Counted from the first letter of the stretch, positions 9,136-18,799 are shown. The stretch: 64,000 nucleotides of DNA from Methanosphaerula palustris E1-9c (GCF_000021965.1 NC_011832.1:186001-250000), one strand, 5' to 3'. The notes: generated by a model not told the origin, from the sequence alone. Made by a program: numbers and translations.

Positions 9136-9489
9136 CCCACTCAGCCGGTCATCGTGGAGATCACCATGTTGTTCGGTCCCTTCTTGGGGGTATCGCCGGT
9201 GATGTGATCCGCGACCCGAGCTCCCAGCAGAGGCTCGTTCCTGTCACCGGGCCGTTGCCCGTCTGTGGTGTCACCATCGACCCGGCGTGAGTATGAATGA
9301 CGGGAATGTGAAGACTGGATCGAGTCCACCGTGGGGGAACGTCATCACGAACTTCATCCCATCGGGCTTGTATCGGGTCTTCACCAGAATGGACGGTTAT
9401 GGACTGTGATCAGGAGGTGGGAAGATGTTTACATCCTCCCGATGATAGAAAAATGAAATTTCTGGAAGAGTGGCAGTGGTGTGGTGTGC
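9136..9489. other. Gene-free gap, possible minus-strand remnant
   Basis: No convincing gene. Short minus-strand frames (for example 9141-9329) end in GPNNMVISTMTG but have no recognisable domain or start. They may be debris of an older gene. The last 60 bases lie downstream of the beta-helix protein gene. Confidence 0.3.
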
Positions 9490-10959
9490 TCACGCTGGTG
9501 TCAGGTTTCCTCCATTGGTCAGGGTGTAGGTCTTTCCGTCGAGGGTGCTGTTCTGGGTGAGGTTCTTGTCATAAGTGACGGTGAACCCGTTTCCGATGAT
9601 GTTGGTTATGACGTTGCCCGAGATCCCGCTGGAATCAGTCAGGGCGGTCAGGGTCGAGTTGCCGGTCACCGACCAGGTGCTGGTCGAATTGAGGGTCAGG
9701 GATGCATTGGTGATGGCGCCGTTCAGGGTCGATCCATTCGTCAGGGTGGCTGCGATCGAGCTGATGTTGTCTGCGACCAGGGAGCCGTTCAGGGTCTCAC
9801 CGTCTGCGGTGAAGTTGACGATCCCGCCGTTCGTTCCGTTCGTTCCCCACTGGGATCCGCCTGCCGCCTTGACGAGCGTGCCTGATGCAGCGGTGACGTT
9901 CACCCCGGTCAGGTTGATGTTCGCGTCGGTGTTGGTGACATAGAAGGCCGGTCCTGCGGTTGCGGTGTAGGTACCGCCGTTGATCGTAACATTCCCGGTT
10001 CCGGTCGCCGCATCGCCCGAGGCACTCTGGTAGACCATGATGCCGCCGGTCTTCTCAACGCCGCCCGAGAGAGTGGTGTTCTTCAGATTGATGGAGTTGA
10101 ACCCTTCGATGACGCCGGCTTCCGTGCCGTTCGAGATGATCGTCGCGTCAGTCACATTGATAACACCGGTGGAGTAGATACCTGGAGAGTCGGTCCCTGA
10201 GGAGTTGATCGTTCCCCTGGTCACGTTCACCGTTCCACTCCCCCGGTCGGTGGCGAGGGGTGCTCCGTGCGATCCCGTGGTCGAGATGTTCACGTCGACG
10301 AGGTTCAGGGCCGCACCGAGGGTGGCCATCACACCGTGGCCGCCGTCACCGGATGCCGTGATATTGATCCCGAAGAGGTTGATCGTGGTTCCGTTTCCTG
10401 TCGGGATGGCGCCGTTCGCACCCGACCCGGTCGTGGTGATGTTCCCGCCGGTGATCGTAACTGTGCTGCCGTTGTTAGCCAGGACAGCCCCGTTGAGGCC
10501 ATAGAAACTGCTGGCATCGGACGATGACGTGTTGCCGGAGGTCAGGATCGTGGCGTTGGTCAGGGTCAGGTTTCCGTTGTTGGTGACATAGATCGCAGAC
10601 TGGTTGGTCGTGCTGGCGGTGTAGGTTCCGTTCGATTCTGCGATCGTCTGGTTATCGACGGTGAAGGCTCCACTGAGGGTATAGTCGGCTGTGCCGGTGC
10701 TTCCGCCAGGTTGACCCATCATGCCGTCTCCGGTGCTGCCGGGTGGGTTTCCTGGAGGGGTGCCGGAGATGTTGTCTGGCGGGGCTCCTGGCGGCGTCCC
10801 TGAGGGAGCCATGGAACTGTTACTCGGAGCTATCGTGGTGTCGGCAACCCCGGTGGTCTTAACCGGGGATGTCGTGTCTGTTGCCGCGGCTGACCCGACC
10901 AGTGCTGCAATGAGGAGCATCAGCAGGATGGACGCGGAAAATATCCGTTTTTTTGTCAT
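9490..10959 (-). CDS. Secreted right-handed beta-helix surface protein
   Basis: The N terminus is a clear Sec signal (MTKKRIFSASILLMLLIAALVGSAAA, cleavage about residue 26). A low-complexity Pro/Gly/Ser stretch (residues 48-85) follows, rich in PPG. From about residue 95 the protein is a run of short imperfect repeats rich in Asn, Thr, Gly and Ser (NLTLTNATI, NVTINGGTYT, GVINVTDATI), as in parallel beta-helix adhesins and autotransporter passengers. Many N-x-S/T sequons suggest heavy N-glycosylation. There is no C-terminal anchor or sorting signal, so it may be released or bound non-covalently. It stands alone, behind a long leader. Function unknown. Confidence 0.8.
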   Translation of the reverse strand: MTKKRIFSASILLMLLIAALVGSAAATDTTSPVKTTGVADTTIAPSNSSMAPSGTPPGAPPDNISGTPPGNPPGSTGDGMMGQPGGSTGTADYTLSGAFTVDNQTIAESNGTYTASTTNQSAIYVTNNGNLTLTNATILTSGNTSSSDASSFYGLNGAVLANNGSTVTITGGNITTTGSGANGAIPTGNGTTINLFGINITASGDGGHGVMATLGAALNLVDVNISTTGSHGAPLATDRGSGTVNVTRGTINSSGTDSPGIYSTGVINVTDATIISNGTEAGVIEGFNSINLKNTTLSGGVEKTGGIMVYQSASGDAATGTGNVTINGGTYTATAGPAFYVTNTDANINLTGVNVTAASGTLVKAAGGSQWGTNGTNGGIVNFTADGETLNGSLVADNISSIAATLTNGSTLNGAITNASLTLNSTSTWSVTGNSTLTALTDSSGISGNVITNIIGNGFTVTYDKNLTQNSTLDGKTYTLTNGGNLTPA

Positions 10960-11130
10960 AGGTGAACGCCTTCTTTACACTTCTTTGTACCGTTCTGTTC
11001 TCGATGAATGCTCGATCACCAGAAGATCGGCAGGACCTGCCTTTTCTTCGTGATTCGGGTTTCCTTCTTTGAGACCTCCCCTGGGAGGTTGCTACACCTA
11101 CCCTGTCCGTGGGGGCGTCTTATATAATTC
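10960..11130 (-). promoter_or_regulatory. Promoter and long structured leader of the beta-helix gene
   Basis: On the minus strand a TATA-like GAATTATATAAG lies at about 11119-11130, some 165 nt before the start codon. If used, the transcript has an untranslated leader of roughly 135-140 nt. This leader contains two compact hairpins: ACCUCCC/GGGAGGU (11074-11089) and GGCAG-GUC-CUGCC (about 11030-11042), separated by a purine-rich segment with GAAGGAAACCCGAAUC. Long leaders are unusual in archaea. I could not match it to a riboswitch class that I know. Confidence 0.4.
11074..11089 (-). repeat. Perfect inverted repeat in leader
   Basis: ACCTCCC and GGGAGGT separated by CT give a perfect 7-bp palindromic arm pair (6 bp with a 4-nt loop as RNA). 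It lies in the leader of the beta-helix protein gene and may be an RNA hairpin or a protein-binding site. Confidence 0.5.
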
Positions 11131-11289
11131 CGGGATGCCGGCGGGTCTTCTCCTCTGATCGGTGGACTATTATCAGGACCTGATGGTCAAGGGAATCGAT
11201 CATCCGGTCATACTTCTTTGTCTTACAACCGGTTTAGCCTAAAGAAAGCAAGAGCGGAAGAATGAAAAATGAAGGAAAATTTATGAGTC

Positions 11290-13101
11290 TCATGCGATAA
11301 ACCTGTATGTTCCGTGTGGGATGAACATTTCGAATCTGGCTCCTTTCCCATAAATGCCATCCTCCCAGAACCCTATATTCGTTATGCCGAGGATCTCCCG
11401 GCTGAGAAAAAGTCCCATGCCGGAATTATTTCCAACGCCATGCTCGAAAATATAACACTTGATATCGTCAGGAATACCCGGGCCGTCATCTTCGCAGATG
11501 AGTGACAGCCCGTTATTGGATTTAACAAGGAAGAATTTTATCGTGGTGAGGTTTTTACCATACCTGATTGCGTTGTCCACGAGATTATGGAACACCTTCT
11601 CCAGCAATGGGTCTGCATATATTTCAACACTTTCCAGGTCTATGATAAATTGTTTCCCCGATTGTTTGAAGTTTATCAGTATTCGTTGCAGCAGGTCTTC
11701 GACATTCTGCCATGCCGGCAGGTTGACGCCCACCTCCTGGTACTCCTTGGTAAACGCAATCTGCCGCTGGATACTTTTTGTAAGATTTTTAATATCCTGG
11801 AACAACTGCCTGCGTTCATCTTCAGAATCGGTGACATTTGCCATATCTACACAACCAAGTAACCCGGTAATGGTGTTGAGAATGTCATGTCTGGTGATAT
11901 TATTCATCAGGTTCAATTTTTTATTGGCGAGTTCGATCGCATCTTCCGCCCGTTTGCGTTCGGAGATGTCCCGTCCGATACTCAGTACACCAATGAGCGC
12001 TCCCTGATCATTGTACATTGGTGTTTTAATGGTATCCATCAGGGCACAATGACCTTCGTCTGCGAATGTGATCCAATCTTCATTGCGGATGGGTCTGCCC
12101 GACACCATGGCCTTCAGATCCTGTTCATGGAAGGAATCAGCCAGTTTCCGATCTAAAAAGTCGTAATCAGTTTTTCCCACGATCTCAGATTCGTTTGCAC
12201 CGAAAAAACGCTCGAACATGGGGTTGCAAGAGAGATATGCCCCTTTCGTATCTTTCAGCCAGATCAGGTCCGGGATGGTATCCACCAGCGTATGCAGACG
12301 GACTTCACTATTGCGCAGTGCCTCCTCAGTCTGCTTGCGCCCGGTGATATCAATCAGGAAATTCATCGTGGCGGGACGCCCTTCCCAGGTGATAGTAACA
12401 GCGCTGATCTCATTCCAGATAGTGCTCCCATCCTTTCCGGTCAGTCGGAATGAATACTTGGAGGGAGTCTCTTCACCCATCATTCGCTTATGGAATCGTT
12501 CCACCGTCATAGCACGGTCATCTGGGTGAATGAGCGCGAAAAATGGGATGGAGAGAAGTTCCTGTTCTGAATACCCAGTTCGTTCAACTATTCGATGATT
12601 GACCTGCCGTAGCATATCGTCCTGTACCACGACGATTGATTCATTTGAGTGTTCTATCAAATACCGATAATCATCCTCGTTCTCCCGAAACGAATCAACT
12701 GACTTCTTCCGGGATGTTGCCTGCTTGATCTTGTTAGCGAGTTCGGCATACTGTGCGCCCGGTTCGCCACCTTTCTGGATATAGAAGTCTCCTCCACAGT
12801 TTATCGCCTGGATGACCACTTCTTCCCTGCCCTTACCGGTAAACAGAATGAATGGGATCTGTTCAAAGCGTCTCCGCACCTCAACAAGGAACTGAATGCC
12901 ATTCATCTCTGGCATCTGGTAATCGGAGATGATGACGTCATACCGCTCCGAGTTCAACTGCTCCAGTGCCACCCTGGCGGACGTAAGCGTATCAACAACA
13001 AATCCTCTCTCCCTCTCAAGGAACAGTTTGCCGATCTCAAGAAGACCCGGTTCATCATCCACGTAGAGAACCCGGATTTCCGCCGCCATGACACTCAGCA
13101 T
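11290..13101 (-). CDS. Receiver-PAS-PAS sensor histidine kinase
   Basis: Hybrid signalling protein of 603 residues. The N-terminal receiver (about 6-125) has the acidic pair VLYVDDEPG, the phospho-acceptor in VIISDYQMPEMNG, the Thr in ILFTGKGREE and a Lys in FYIQKGGEP. Two PAS domains follow (about 135-255 and 265-385), the second with GRDISERKRAE at its end. The kinase helix is NKKLNLMNNITRHDILNT, with its His, and the ATPase has HNLVDNAIRYG, CEDDGPGIP and GMGLFLSREIL. No membrane segment is seen, so it is probably soluble. It may start at 13101 or at the second ATG (13089). Its base composition is A+T-richer than its neighbours. No regulator gene is adjacent. Confidence 0.9.
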   Translation of the reverse strand: MLSVMAAEIRVLYVDDEPGLLEIGKLFLERERGFVVDTLTSARVALEQLNSERYDVIISDYQMPEMNGIQFLVEVRRRFEQIPFILFTGKGREEVVIQAINCGGDFYIQKGGEPGAQYAELANKIKQATSRKKSVDSFRENEDDYRYLIEHSNESIVVVQDDMLRQVNHRIVERTGYSEQELLSIPFFALIHPDDRAMTVERFHKRMMGEETPSKYSFRLTGKDGSTIWNEISAVTITWEGRPATMNFLIDITGRKQTEEALRNSEVRLHTLVDTIPDLIWLKDTKGAYLSCNPMFERFFGANESEIVGKTDYDFLDRKLADSFHEQDLKAMVSGRPIRNEDWITFADEGHCALMDTIKTPMYNDQGALIGVLSIGRDISERKRAEDAIELANKKLNLMNNITRHDILNTITGLLGCVDMANVTDSEDERRQLFQDIKNLTKSIQRQIAFTKEYQEVGVNLPAWQNVEDLLQRILINFKQSGKQFIIDLESVEIYADPLLEKVFHNLVDNAIRYGKNLTTIKFFLVKSNNGLSLICEDDGPGIPDDIKCYIFEHGVGNNSGMGLFLSREILGITNIGFWEDGIYGKGARFEMFIPHGTYRFIA

Positions 13102-13741
13102 TGTGTCTCCGGGAACACATACTTTTGTGTTAAAAAGGTACTGTGGTGCATTCTCCCTCCAAGAATACCTTCTATTTTATCACTCGTCTCCTTTCTCAGT
13201 CATTGCCTGGATAGGAAAATAACCCCCTGGTAGTTCATCTGTGCTTCGCAGAGTATGCCATTTATCGATGATGCTCTGATGTATTCATACCTATTCTCTG
13301 GTACACGAGAAGTTACGTGAGTTCTGTAACACCGCACGGAATATTAATGACGAAGAAGGACAGCGAATATGTGAGGTGACCTGAACAGTCACAAAAGAAA
13401 ATTTAGGAAGAGTGGTCGGATTGAGATCTCGTTTCTATTCGTCTTCACACTGATCTCCCCTGTTCTCACCAGTGTAATTATGTATCATTTTTTTATTATG
13501 GTTACTCTGGAGTCAGTGTCCTCCCTTTTATCCATGTGTACACCTTACCTCCGTGGAGGTGATCCGATCTGGATGATCCCCTCGTCACTGGGTCATCCCG
13601 TCCGTGTTGTGGCGGTTGTTCGAGGTGTGAGGTTGTCAGTTCTTCCGTTGCAGCCCTCCTGCGACCGGGCTGTGAAAATAAGGCGTGGCCGGCTGTGATC
13701 ATCGGCCGCAGCCTGGCCCACCGTCCTGATCCGAAGGTCGC
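13102..13741. other. Gene-free stretch
   Basis: 640 bases between the receiver-kinase and the SDR remnant. Small frames exist on both strands but none has a recognisable domain, plausible start or neighbour relation. The part near 13100-13250 probably carries the promoter of the minus-strand kinase. Nothing else seen. Confidence 0.4.
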
Positions 13742-14273
13742 CTAGACTGCAGTGTAGCCGCCGTCGACCAGCAGACTGGGTGCCTGTGATGAAGGGGGCA
13801 TCGTCGCTGGCCATGAATGTAATCGCCTTAGCCACCTCTTTCGGTCGGCCGAGACGACCTATCGGATGCAGACTCGCCAGGTGCTTCTTGACCTCGTCCG
13901 GGATGTTTTTGAGTAGGGGCGTGTCGATGTACCCTGGGCAGACAAAGTTCGCAGGGATCCCCTGTGCAGCCTAACTCACACTGAGCGACCTGGTCAGCAG
14001 GTGATCCCACCCTTGCTCCCGCAATATGCCGGAATCCCCGGCAGCGCGACGAAACTGAGAATGGAACCGGTATTGACGATCGCTCCGCCGTGCCCCTGCT
14101 TCAGCCTCTGCGTCACTGCATACTTGTCACAGAGGAAGATTTCCTTTAAATTCACGTCGATGACTTGGTTCCGGTCGGCCAGATCCAGTTCGTGGATCTC
14201 CCCTCCTGCGTTCATGCCGGAGTTGGCGACGAATACGTCCAGTTTTCCATAGGTCTCAACGGCCTTTGCAATT
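13742..14273 (-). pseudogene. Short-chain dehydrogenase/reductase remnant
   Basis: Minus-strand pieces in several frames together spell an SDR enzyme. The frame at 14273-13994 begins GKLDVFVANSG and includes the catalytic region VNTGSILSFVALPGIPAYCGSKGG (Ser, then Tyr altered to AYCGSK). A second frame gives GIPANFVCPGYIDTPLL and GRLGRPKEVAKAITFMASDDAPFITGT, and a third gives LLVDGGYTAV and the stop. There are at least two frameshifts and one in-frame TAG (after SLSVS). The first 80 or so residues with the Gly-rich NAD(P) site are missing. Clearly non-functional. Confidence 0.85.
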
Positions 14274-14339
14274 CAGATTCTTAACCTCGCCGGCACCGGC
14301 GATATCGAATCGATCTTCAATACATTCAGAGTACTATCG

Positions 14340-14918
14340 CTACTGGCCCTTCTTCGCTTCCCGCACGAATGCACGGATCAGTTCCGGGTCCTTGATTCCG
14401 GGCGCAATCTCGACTCCGCTGGCCACATCAACCATATATGGGTTTATGCTATCGATCGCCTCCCGAACATTCCCTGGATGCAGCCCGCCGGCGAGGATCA
14501 CCGGAACGGTCGCGTGGGCGACGGCGTTGGCTGCGACCGCCGGGTCGAAGGGCATCCCCCTCCCCATCGAGGTGTCGACGATCAGGGCGTCGCAGTCATT
14601 CTGTAGCGGCATCCCCGGCCCGATCACCCGGATCACCTTTACGCCGGCGTTGGGGGGGACCGTGAGGTCGGCTGAGATCTGCACCGCGTCAGGGCCGATG
14701 GCGAGGATCGCTGCCAGGTCTTCGGGCGAGTCGGTGTGCGTCACGACTACGTGGACCACCCCCGGCCCGGCAGCCGAGAAGACCGCCTTTGCCTGTTCTC
14801 TGTCGATCGATCGCTTCGAGCTGGGGCTGCACATCACGACTCCGACCGCGTCTGCCCCGGCCTCTGCAGCACACCGGGCGTCCTCTGGGCGTGTCAGCCC
14901 GCAGATCTTCACCTTCAT
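14340..14918 (-). CDS. trpF: Phosphoribosylanthranilate isomerase
   Basis: Catalyses the Amadori rearrangement in tryptophan synthesis, between TrpD and TrpC. It is a TIM barrel with the N-terminal KICGLTRPEDA (catalytic Cys) and a central VHVVVTHTDSPED. LIVDTS carries the catalytic Asp, and ILAGGLHPGNV and VDVASGVE form the phosphate-binding loops. At 192 residues it is slightly short but complete. Oddly, it is not in the trpDCBA operon at 60.8-64 kb; it lies 21 nt behind a glycosyltransferase gene and is probably the last gene of that transcript. Confidence 0.93.
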   Translation of the reverse strand: MKVKICGLTRPEDARCAAEAGADAVGVVMCSPSSKRSIDREQAKAVFSAAGPGVVHVVVTHTDSPEDLAAILAIGPDAVQISADLTVPPNAGVKVIRVIGPGMPLQNDCDALIVDTSMGRGMPFDPAVAANAVAHATVPVILAGGLHPGNVREAIDSINPYMVDVASGVEIAPGIKDPELIRAFVREAKKGQ

Positions 14919-14939
14919 GTCAATCCATCTCCGCGTAAT

Positions 14940-16145
14940 CTATCGCCGTATATACTGTTCAATGAGGCTGGCGTACACCATCTCGAGCCGCTCGGCAGAC
15001 CTGGCTGCACTGTACTCCTCTTCCACATGCCTCCGCGCCTGCTCGCAGAACGTCCGGTACTCGTCCTGGTCCATCCAGTAGAACCGCTCGATCGAGGCGG
15101 CTAGTTGATCCACGTCCCGCTCCGGGGTCAGCAGGCCGGTCCTGTCGTTCACGACGACCTCCGGAATATCGCAGTGGTCGGTCGCGATCACTGGCATCCC
15201 GGTGGCCTCTGCATCGATCAGCACCACCGGGGCTCCCCCCTCACAGTCACGATCACTGGCATGGCGGCTTGGATGGATGAAGACCTGGTACCTGAGCATG
15301 AACTGGTGCAGGGTGGCGAAGTCCACCCAGTCCAGAAACGTCACGGCATCCTCGGCCCCGGCCCTCCGGACCACGGCATCCAACCGTTGCCGGCGTTTCT
15401 CCGAGCCGGGGGCTGCTATCGTCAGTGTCATATTGGGGCAGTGTTGGAGAGCCTTGAGAAAGGCCCTGACCGTGTCGATATGCCCCTTCTTCTCGATCAG
15501 TCGTGCGATCTGCAGCAGGTGAAGCTCTCCCGCCTGCTTCTTTCGGATCTGCCAGGGGATCGTCTCCACCTCGACTCCAAGGTGGACCACGGTGGCCTTC
15601 TCTTCCGGACACCCCATCGCCCTGAGCAGACCGATCCCATGCTCTCCCTCGCAGATGAACAGGTCTGCCTGATCGATCAGATCCTGGTACCGTGGCCTCC
15701 ACTCCGGTTGCGTGAACGGCAGCCACTCATAGTCGAGTCCGTAGAAGGAGACCACATGTGGGAGGTGGAGCCTTTTTGCGATCGGCAGCGAGTACCACCC
15801 GACATTGGCGAAGTGCGAGTGGATCAGTTTGCACCCCTGGTGCCTGGCCTGCTGTTCCAGAAACCAGGGGTAGGTCACCCCTCGCAGTTTCTTAATGTAC
15901 CGGTTCAACCACTGCACCATCGGCGATCCCGGATGGACGCTGAGCGGGTGAATTGGGGAGAGGATGTAGGTGAACCTGGGATCATAGAGGTCGTTGTGCA
16001 GGTAGGTCTCTGCACCGATCACCATCCTTGTTCTGGTGCAGTGCGAAAGGAGCCGGTACACCCAGTTCTCCGATGGGTCGAGGTACTGATGAAAGATCTG
16101 CAGGGCGCAGAGTTGCTTATCTGAAGAAGCACGTCGAGATGACAT
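14940..16145 (-). CDS. Glycosyltransferase family 4 (GT-B fold)
   Basis: Probably transfers a sugar from a nucleotide donor to a surface glycan or glycolipid. The N-terminal half holds the acceptor domain (IHSHFANVGWYSLPIAKRL, HVVSFYGLDYEWLP). The C-terminal half has the family-4 features: LLQIARLIEKKGHIDTVRAF, then GGAPVVLIDAEATGMPVIAT in place of the usual E-x7-E loop, and the end DIPEVVVNDRTGLLTPERD. The 401-residue length is normal. It resembles colanic-acid type transferases. Neighbours are a flippase upstream and trpF downstream, with gaps of 41 and 21 nt. Donor and acceptor cannot be told from sequence. Confidence 0.87.
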   Translation of the reverse strand: MSSRRASSDKQLCALQIFHQYLDPSENWVYRLLSHCTRTRMVIGAETYLHNDLYDPRFTYILSPIHPLSVHPGSPMVQWLNRYIKKLRGVTYPWFLEQQARHQGCKLIHSHFANVGWYSLPIAKRLHLPHVVSFYGLDYEWLPFTQPEWRPRYQDLIDQADLFICEGEHGIGLLRAMGCPEEKATVVHLGVEVETIPWQIRKKQAGELHLLQIARLIEKKGHIDTVRAFLKALQHCPNMTLTIAAPGSEKRRQRLDAVVRRAGAEDAVTFLDWVDFATLHQFMLRYQVFIHPSRHASDRDCEGGAPVVLIDAEATGMPVIATDHCDIPEVVVNDRTGLLTPERDVDQLAASIERFYWMDQDEYRTFCEQARRHVEEEYSAARSAERLEMVYASLIEQYIRR

Positions 16146-16186
16146 GAGAAAGTCCGTTTTTTTCTTCTGTTCGTTTCAGTGTTTTT

Positions 16187-17638
16187 TTATATCTGCTGTC
16201 CTCTGATACCACGCCAGATTTCATCGACGACCTTCCGCTGGAAGAGGAGGATGAGCACCCCATAGATCAGTACCCCGGCCAGGATCTCAAGCCCGGCAGA
16301 GAGGAGCAGCGCTTCATCCGGGAGGATCGATCCGACGATCCAGACCCCGATCGCCATCACCGTGCTCATCATACAGGCCGCCCCCATGCTCTGCAGGTAC
16401 TCTCTGCAGCAGGGGCCGACGACCCGTCTGATCAGCAGCCAGTAACTGAGCGCAAAGTACAGGATCTGGAGGAGGAGGCAGGCGACGGCGACCCCAACCA
16501 TCCCCCCGAAGTACGCCCCGAGCACGACCCCCGGCACCTGTGTCACCATCTCGATCAGGTTCCAGACAAACCCGAGCCGTGCATGTCCTTTGGCGTACAG
16601 AAGCGATCCCACGGGATTGCCAGTCGAGCGGATCAACCCGACGCCTGCCAGGATCTGTGCGATCAGCACGCTCGGCATCCATTGGGGTCCGAAGAAGGTC
16701 GGGATCACCACCGGGGCGGTGACGGCGAAGCCGAAGAAGAGCGGGAAGTTGATCAGTGCGAGGATCTGCATCACCTCCATATATCCCTGCCTGAGCATCC
16801 CGATCTCGTTCTGCAGTTTGGCAAAGATTGGATACGAGACCCGGGTGATGATCGGGTTGATGATCGAGATCGGGTAGATGATCAGGTTGAAGGCGAGTGT
16901 ATAGAAGCCGAGCAGTTCCGGCCCGAGCAGCCGTCCGATCAGGATCTTGTCGATATTCTTATTGAAGTAGTTCAGGGACCGCTCTCCCATCTGATACATC
17001 CCGAACGAGAGGTACCCCCGCAGATGTGCAGGGCTGAAGGTGAGGGCTGGCCTCCACCGGCGCCAGCCGATCGCGATCAGTACCGCGGCCCGGACGGTTG
17101 CATTGGCCAGTTCCCCGGCCACCAGCGAGAGTACCCCGAAACCGAGCAGGGCTCCCCCGATCGCCACCATCGTTCCAGCCACCGTCGCGATGATCTCCAC
17201 CTGGGCGAGCCGGTCAAAGATCAGTTCCTTCTGAAGCAGGATCTGAAACTGCTGTCCGAACGGCGTGATCAGAAAGACCAGAGAGGTCAGGAGGATCAGT
17301 TGTTCGAGGGAGGGCTGCGCAAAGAACCCGGTGATCAGCGGGGTCAGCAGCACCATCAGGAGATAGAGTCCGATCCCGGCCATCACGTTCAGCCAGTACA
17401 GGCTCGACTGCTCCTCCTGGGTGGTGTCCTGCCGGAAGATCAGGGCCTGCGAGACCCCCATGTCGGCATACGAGTTCGCAAACCCAACCACCACCAGCAC
17501 CATTCCCATCAGTCCGAAGTCGGCAGGGGTGAGCACCCTGGCCAGCACGACCAATTGCACCAGCTGCAGCAGGCTTGCAACTGCCGCTGAGACAGAGGTC
17601 CATTTTGCTCCAGATACCGCGACCTGTCGGAATGACAT
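16187..17638 (-). CDS. Polysaccharide flippase, Wzx/WzxC type (MOP superfamily)
   Basis: Moves lipid-linked glycan units across the membrane. It has 483 residues and about 12-14 hydrophobic segments. The N terminus (AVSGAKWTSVSAAVASLLQL, then VLARVLTPADFGLMGMV) is the typical start of this family. Residues 215-225 (YQMGERSLNYFNKNIDKILI) carry the conserved N-x3-D-K motif of WzxC-like proteins. It lies in one direction with the aminotransferase pseudogene upstream and the glycosyltransferase downstream, suggesting a surface polysaccharide or S-layer glycan cluster. Confidence 0.88.
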   Translation of the reverse strand: MSFRQVAVSGAKWTSVSAAVASLLQLVQLVVLARVLTPADFGLMGMVLVVVGFANSYADMGVSQALIFRQDTTQEEQSSLYWLNVMAGIGLYLLMVLLTPLITGFFAQPSLEQLILLTSLVFLITPFGQQFQILLQKELIFDRLAQVEIIATVAGTMVAIGGALLGFGVLSLVAGELANATVRAAVLIAIGWRRWRPALTFSPAHLRGYLSFGMYQMGERSLNYFNKNIDKILIGRLLGPELLGFYTLAFNLIIYPISIINPIITRVSYPIFAKLQNEIGMLRQGYMEVMQILALINFPLFFGFAVTAPVVIPTFFGPQWMPSVLIAQILAGVGLIRSTGNPVGSLLYAKGHARLGFVWNLIEMVTQVPGVVLGAYFGGMVGVAVACLLLQILYFALSYWLLIRRVVGPCCREYLQSMGAACMMSTVMAIGVWIVGSILPDEALLLSAGLEILAGVLIYGVLILLFQRKVVDEIWRGIRGQQI

Positions 17639-17675
17639 TGAATGTTAATACCCTGCTGTTCTGGCAATCGACCAG

Positions 17676-18799
17676 TCAACGGTTGAGGATTCGGTGCACT
17701 GCGTCGATCACATCGGTCACATCCTGATCGGTCAGCCTTGCAGAGAGTGGCAGCGAGACCGTCTGCCGGCCGATCTCCATCGCAACCGGGAACATCTCTG
17801 GATGCCAGCCATACTGTTGCTGATAGAATGGATGTTCCGGGATCGACATGTAGTGAACACCGACACCGATCTTTGCAGCGGTCATCTCATTGAGGAACTG
17901 GTCCCTGCTGATGCCGGCCTGCTCCTCATCGATCAGTATGGTGTACAGATGGTAGGCATGGCGTTGATCGACTGGGACTGGAACCGGCAGTGTGATCGGC
18001 AGATCTGCTGTCGCCTCAGCCAGTTTTTCTCGACCCGCGCGAGCTGATGAATACCGAGCGCGGCCTGGATGTCCATCATATTATACTTGTATCCATCGGT
18101 CACCACCTGGTAGTGCTTGAACCCCTTGTCAGAATACCGCTTCCAGGCGTTCCCGCTCATACCATGGATCGCCATGACCCTGATCCGGTCGAGGGCCGCA
18201 GGCTCTCGTGCCAGCACCATCCCCCCTTCCCCGGTTGCGACGTTCTTGGTCACATAGAAACTGAAGCAGCCATAGTCGCCGAAGGTCCCGGCCTTCCTCC
18301 CCCGGTACTCCCCTTCGATCGCGTGGGCGCAGTCCTCGATCACCTTCAGATCGTGCTCTTTCGCAATCGTCATCAGGGGATCCATATCGCAGACCCTACC
18401 GGCAAAGTGAACCGGCAGGATCGCCCGGGTCTTATCGGTGACCGCAGCCTCGACCGCAACAGGGTCGATGTTCATCGTCTCTGGGTCGACATCCACCAGC
18501 ACAGGTGTCCCGCCAGCATGGATGATCGCGTTTACGGTTGCACAGAAGGTCATCGCGGTCGTGATCACCTCGTCGCCGGGTCCGATCCCTGCAGCGAGCA
18601 GACTCAGATGGAGGGCCGCGGTGCAGGAGTTGACTGCGGCTGCCTGGCCTGTCCCTTTGTAGGTGGCAAAGTCCCGTTCAAAGCGAGTCACCTTCGGTCC
18701 TGTGCTGAGCCATCCGGTCTCCAGACAGTCGACGACTTCAGTGATCTCATCGCTCTCAATCTCTGGCGCACCAAAAATGAGGAAAGTATCTCTTGGCAT
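17676..18799 (-). pseudogene. DegT/DnrJ/EryC1/StrS sugar aminotransferase, frameshifted
   Basis: PLP-dependent aminotransferase acting on nucleotide 4- or 3-keto-sugars. From the ATG at 18799 (MPRDTFLIFGAPEIESDEI) the reading is normal: GTGQAAAVNSCTAALHL, ITTAMTFCATVNAII, EDCAHAIEG and SFYVTKNVATGEGGM with the PLP Lys. After RVEKNWLRRQQI the frame is lost. The remainder (ADLPITLP onward, including HYMSIPEHPFYQQQYGWHPE) continues in another frame to 17676. By comparison with the family, roughly 8-9 residues plus a frame change are missing at about 18003-18025. The gene is probably inactive unless this is a sequencing error. It is the first gene of the flippase/glycosyltransferase cluster. Confidence 0.85.

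Noticed and set aside
9481-10527. Long plus-strand frames opposite the beta-helix protein gene
   Set aside because: They are antisense to a gene with a clear signal peptide and repeat pattern; their translations are low-complexity Val/Pro/Arg text with no domain.
11030-11130. Cyclic di-GMP, cobalamin or other known riboswitch in the beta-helix gene leader
   Set aside because: Core sequences of these classes could not be matched; only generic hairpins are seen.
15105-16124. 339-residue plus-strand frame opposite the glycosyltransferase
   Set aside because: Antisense shadow; the minus-strand frame has the family motifs.
16583-17590. 335-residue plus-strand frame opposite the flippase
   Set aside because: Composition is His/Asp/Gln-rich with no hydrophobic core, as expected for the complement of a membrane protein gene.
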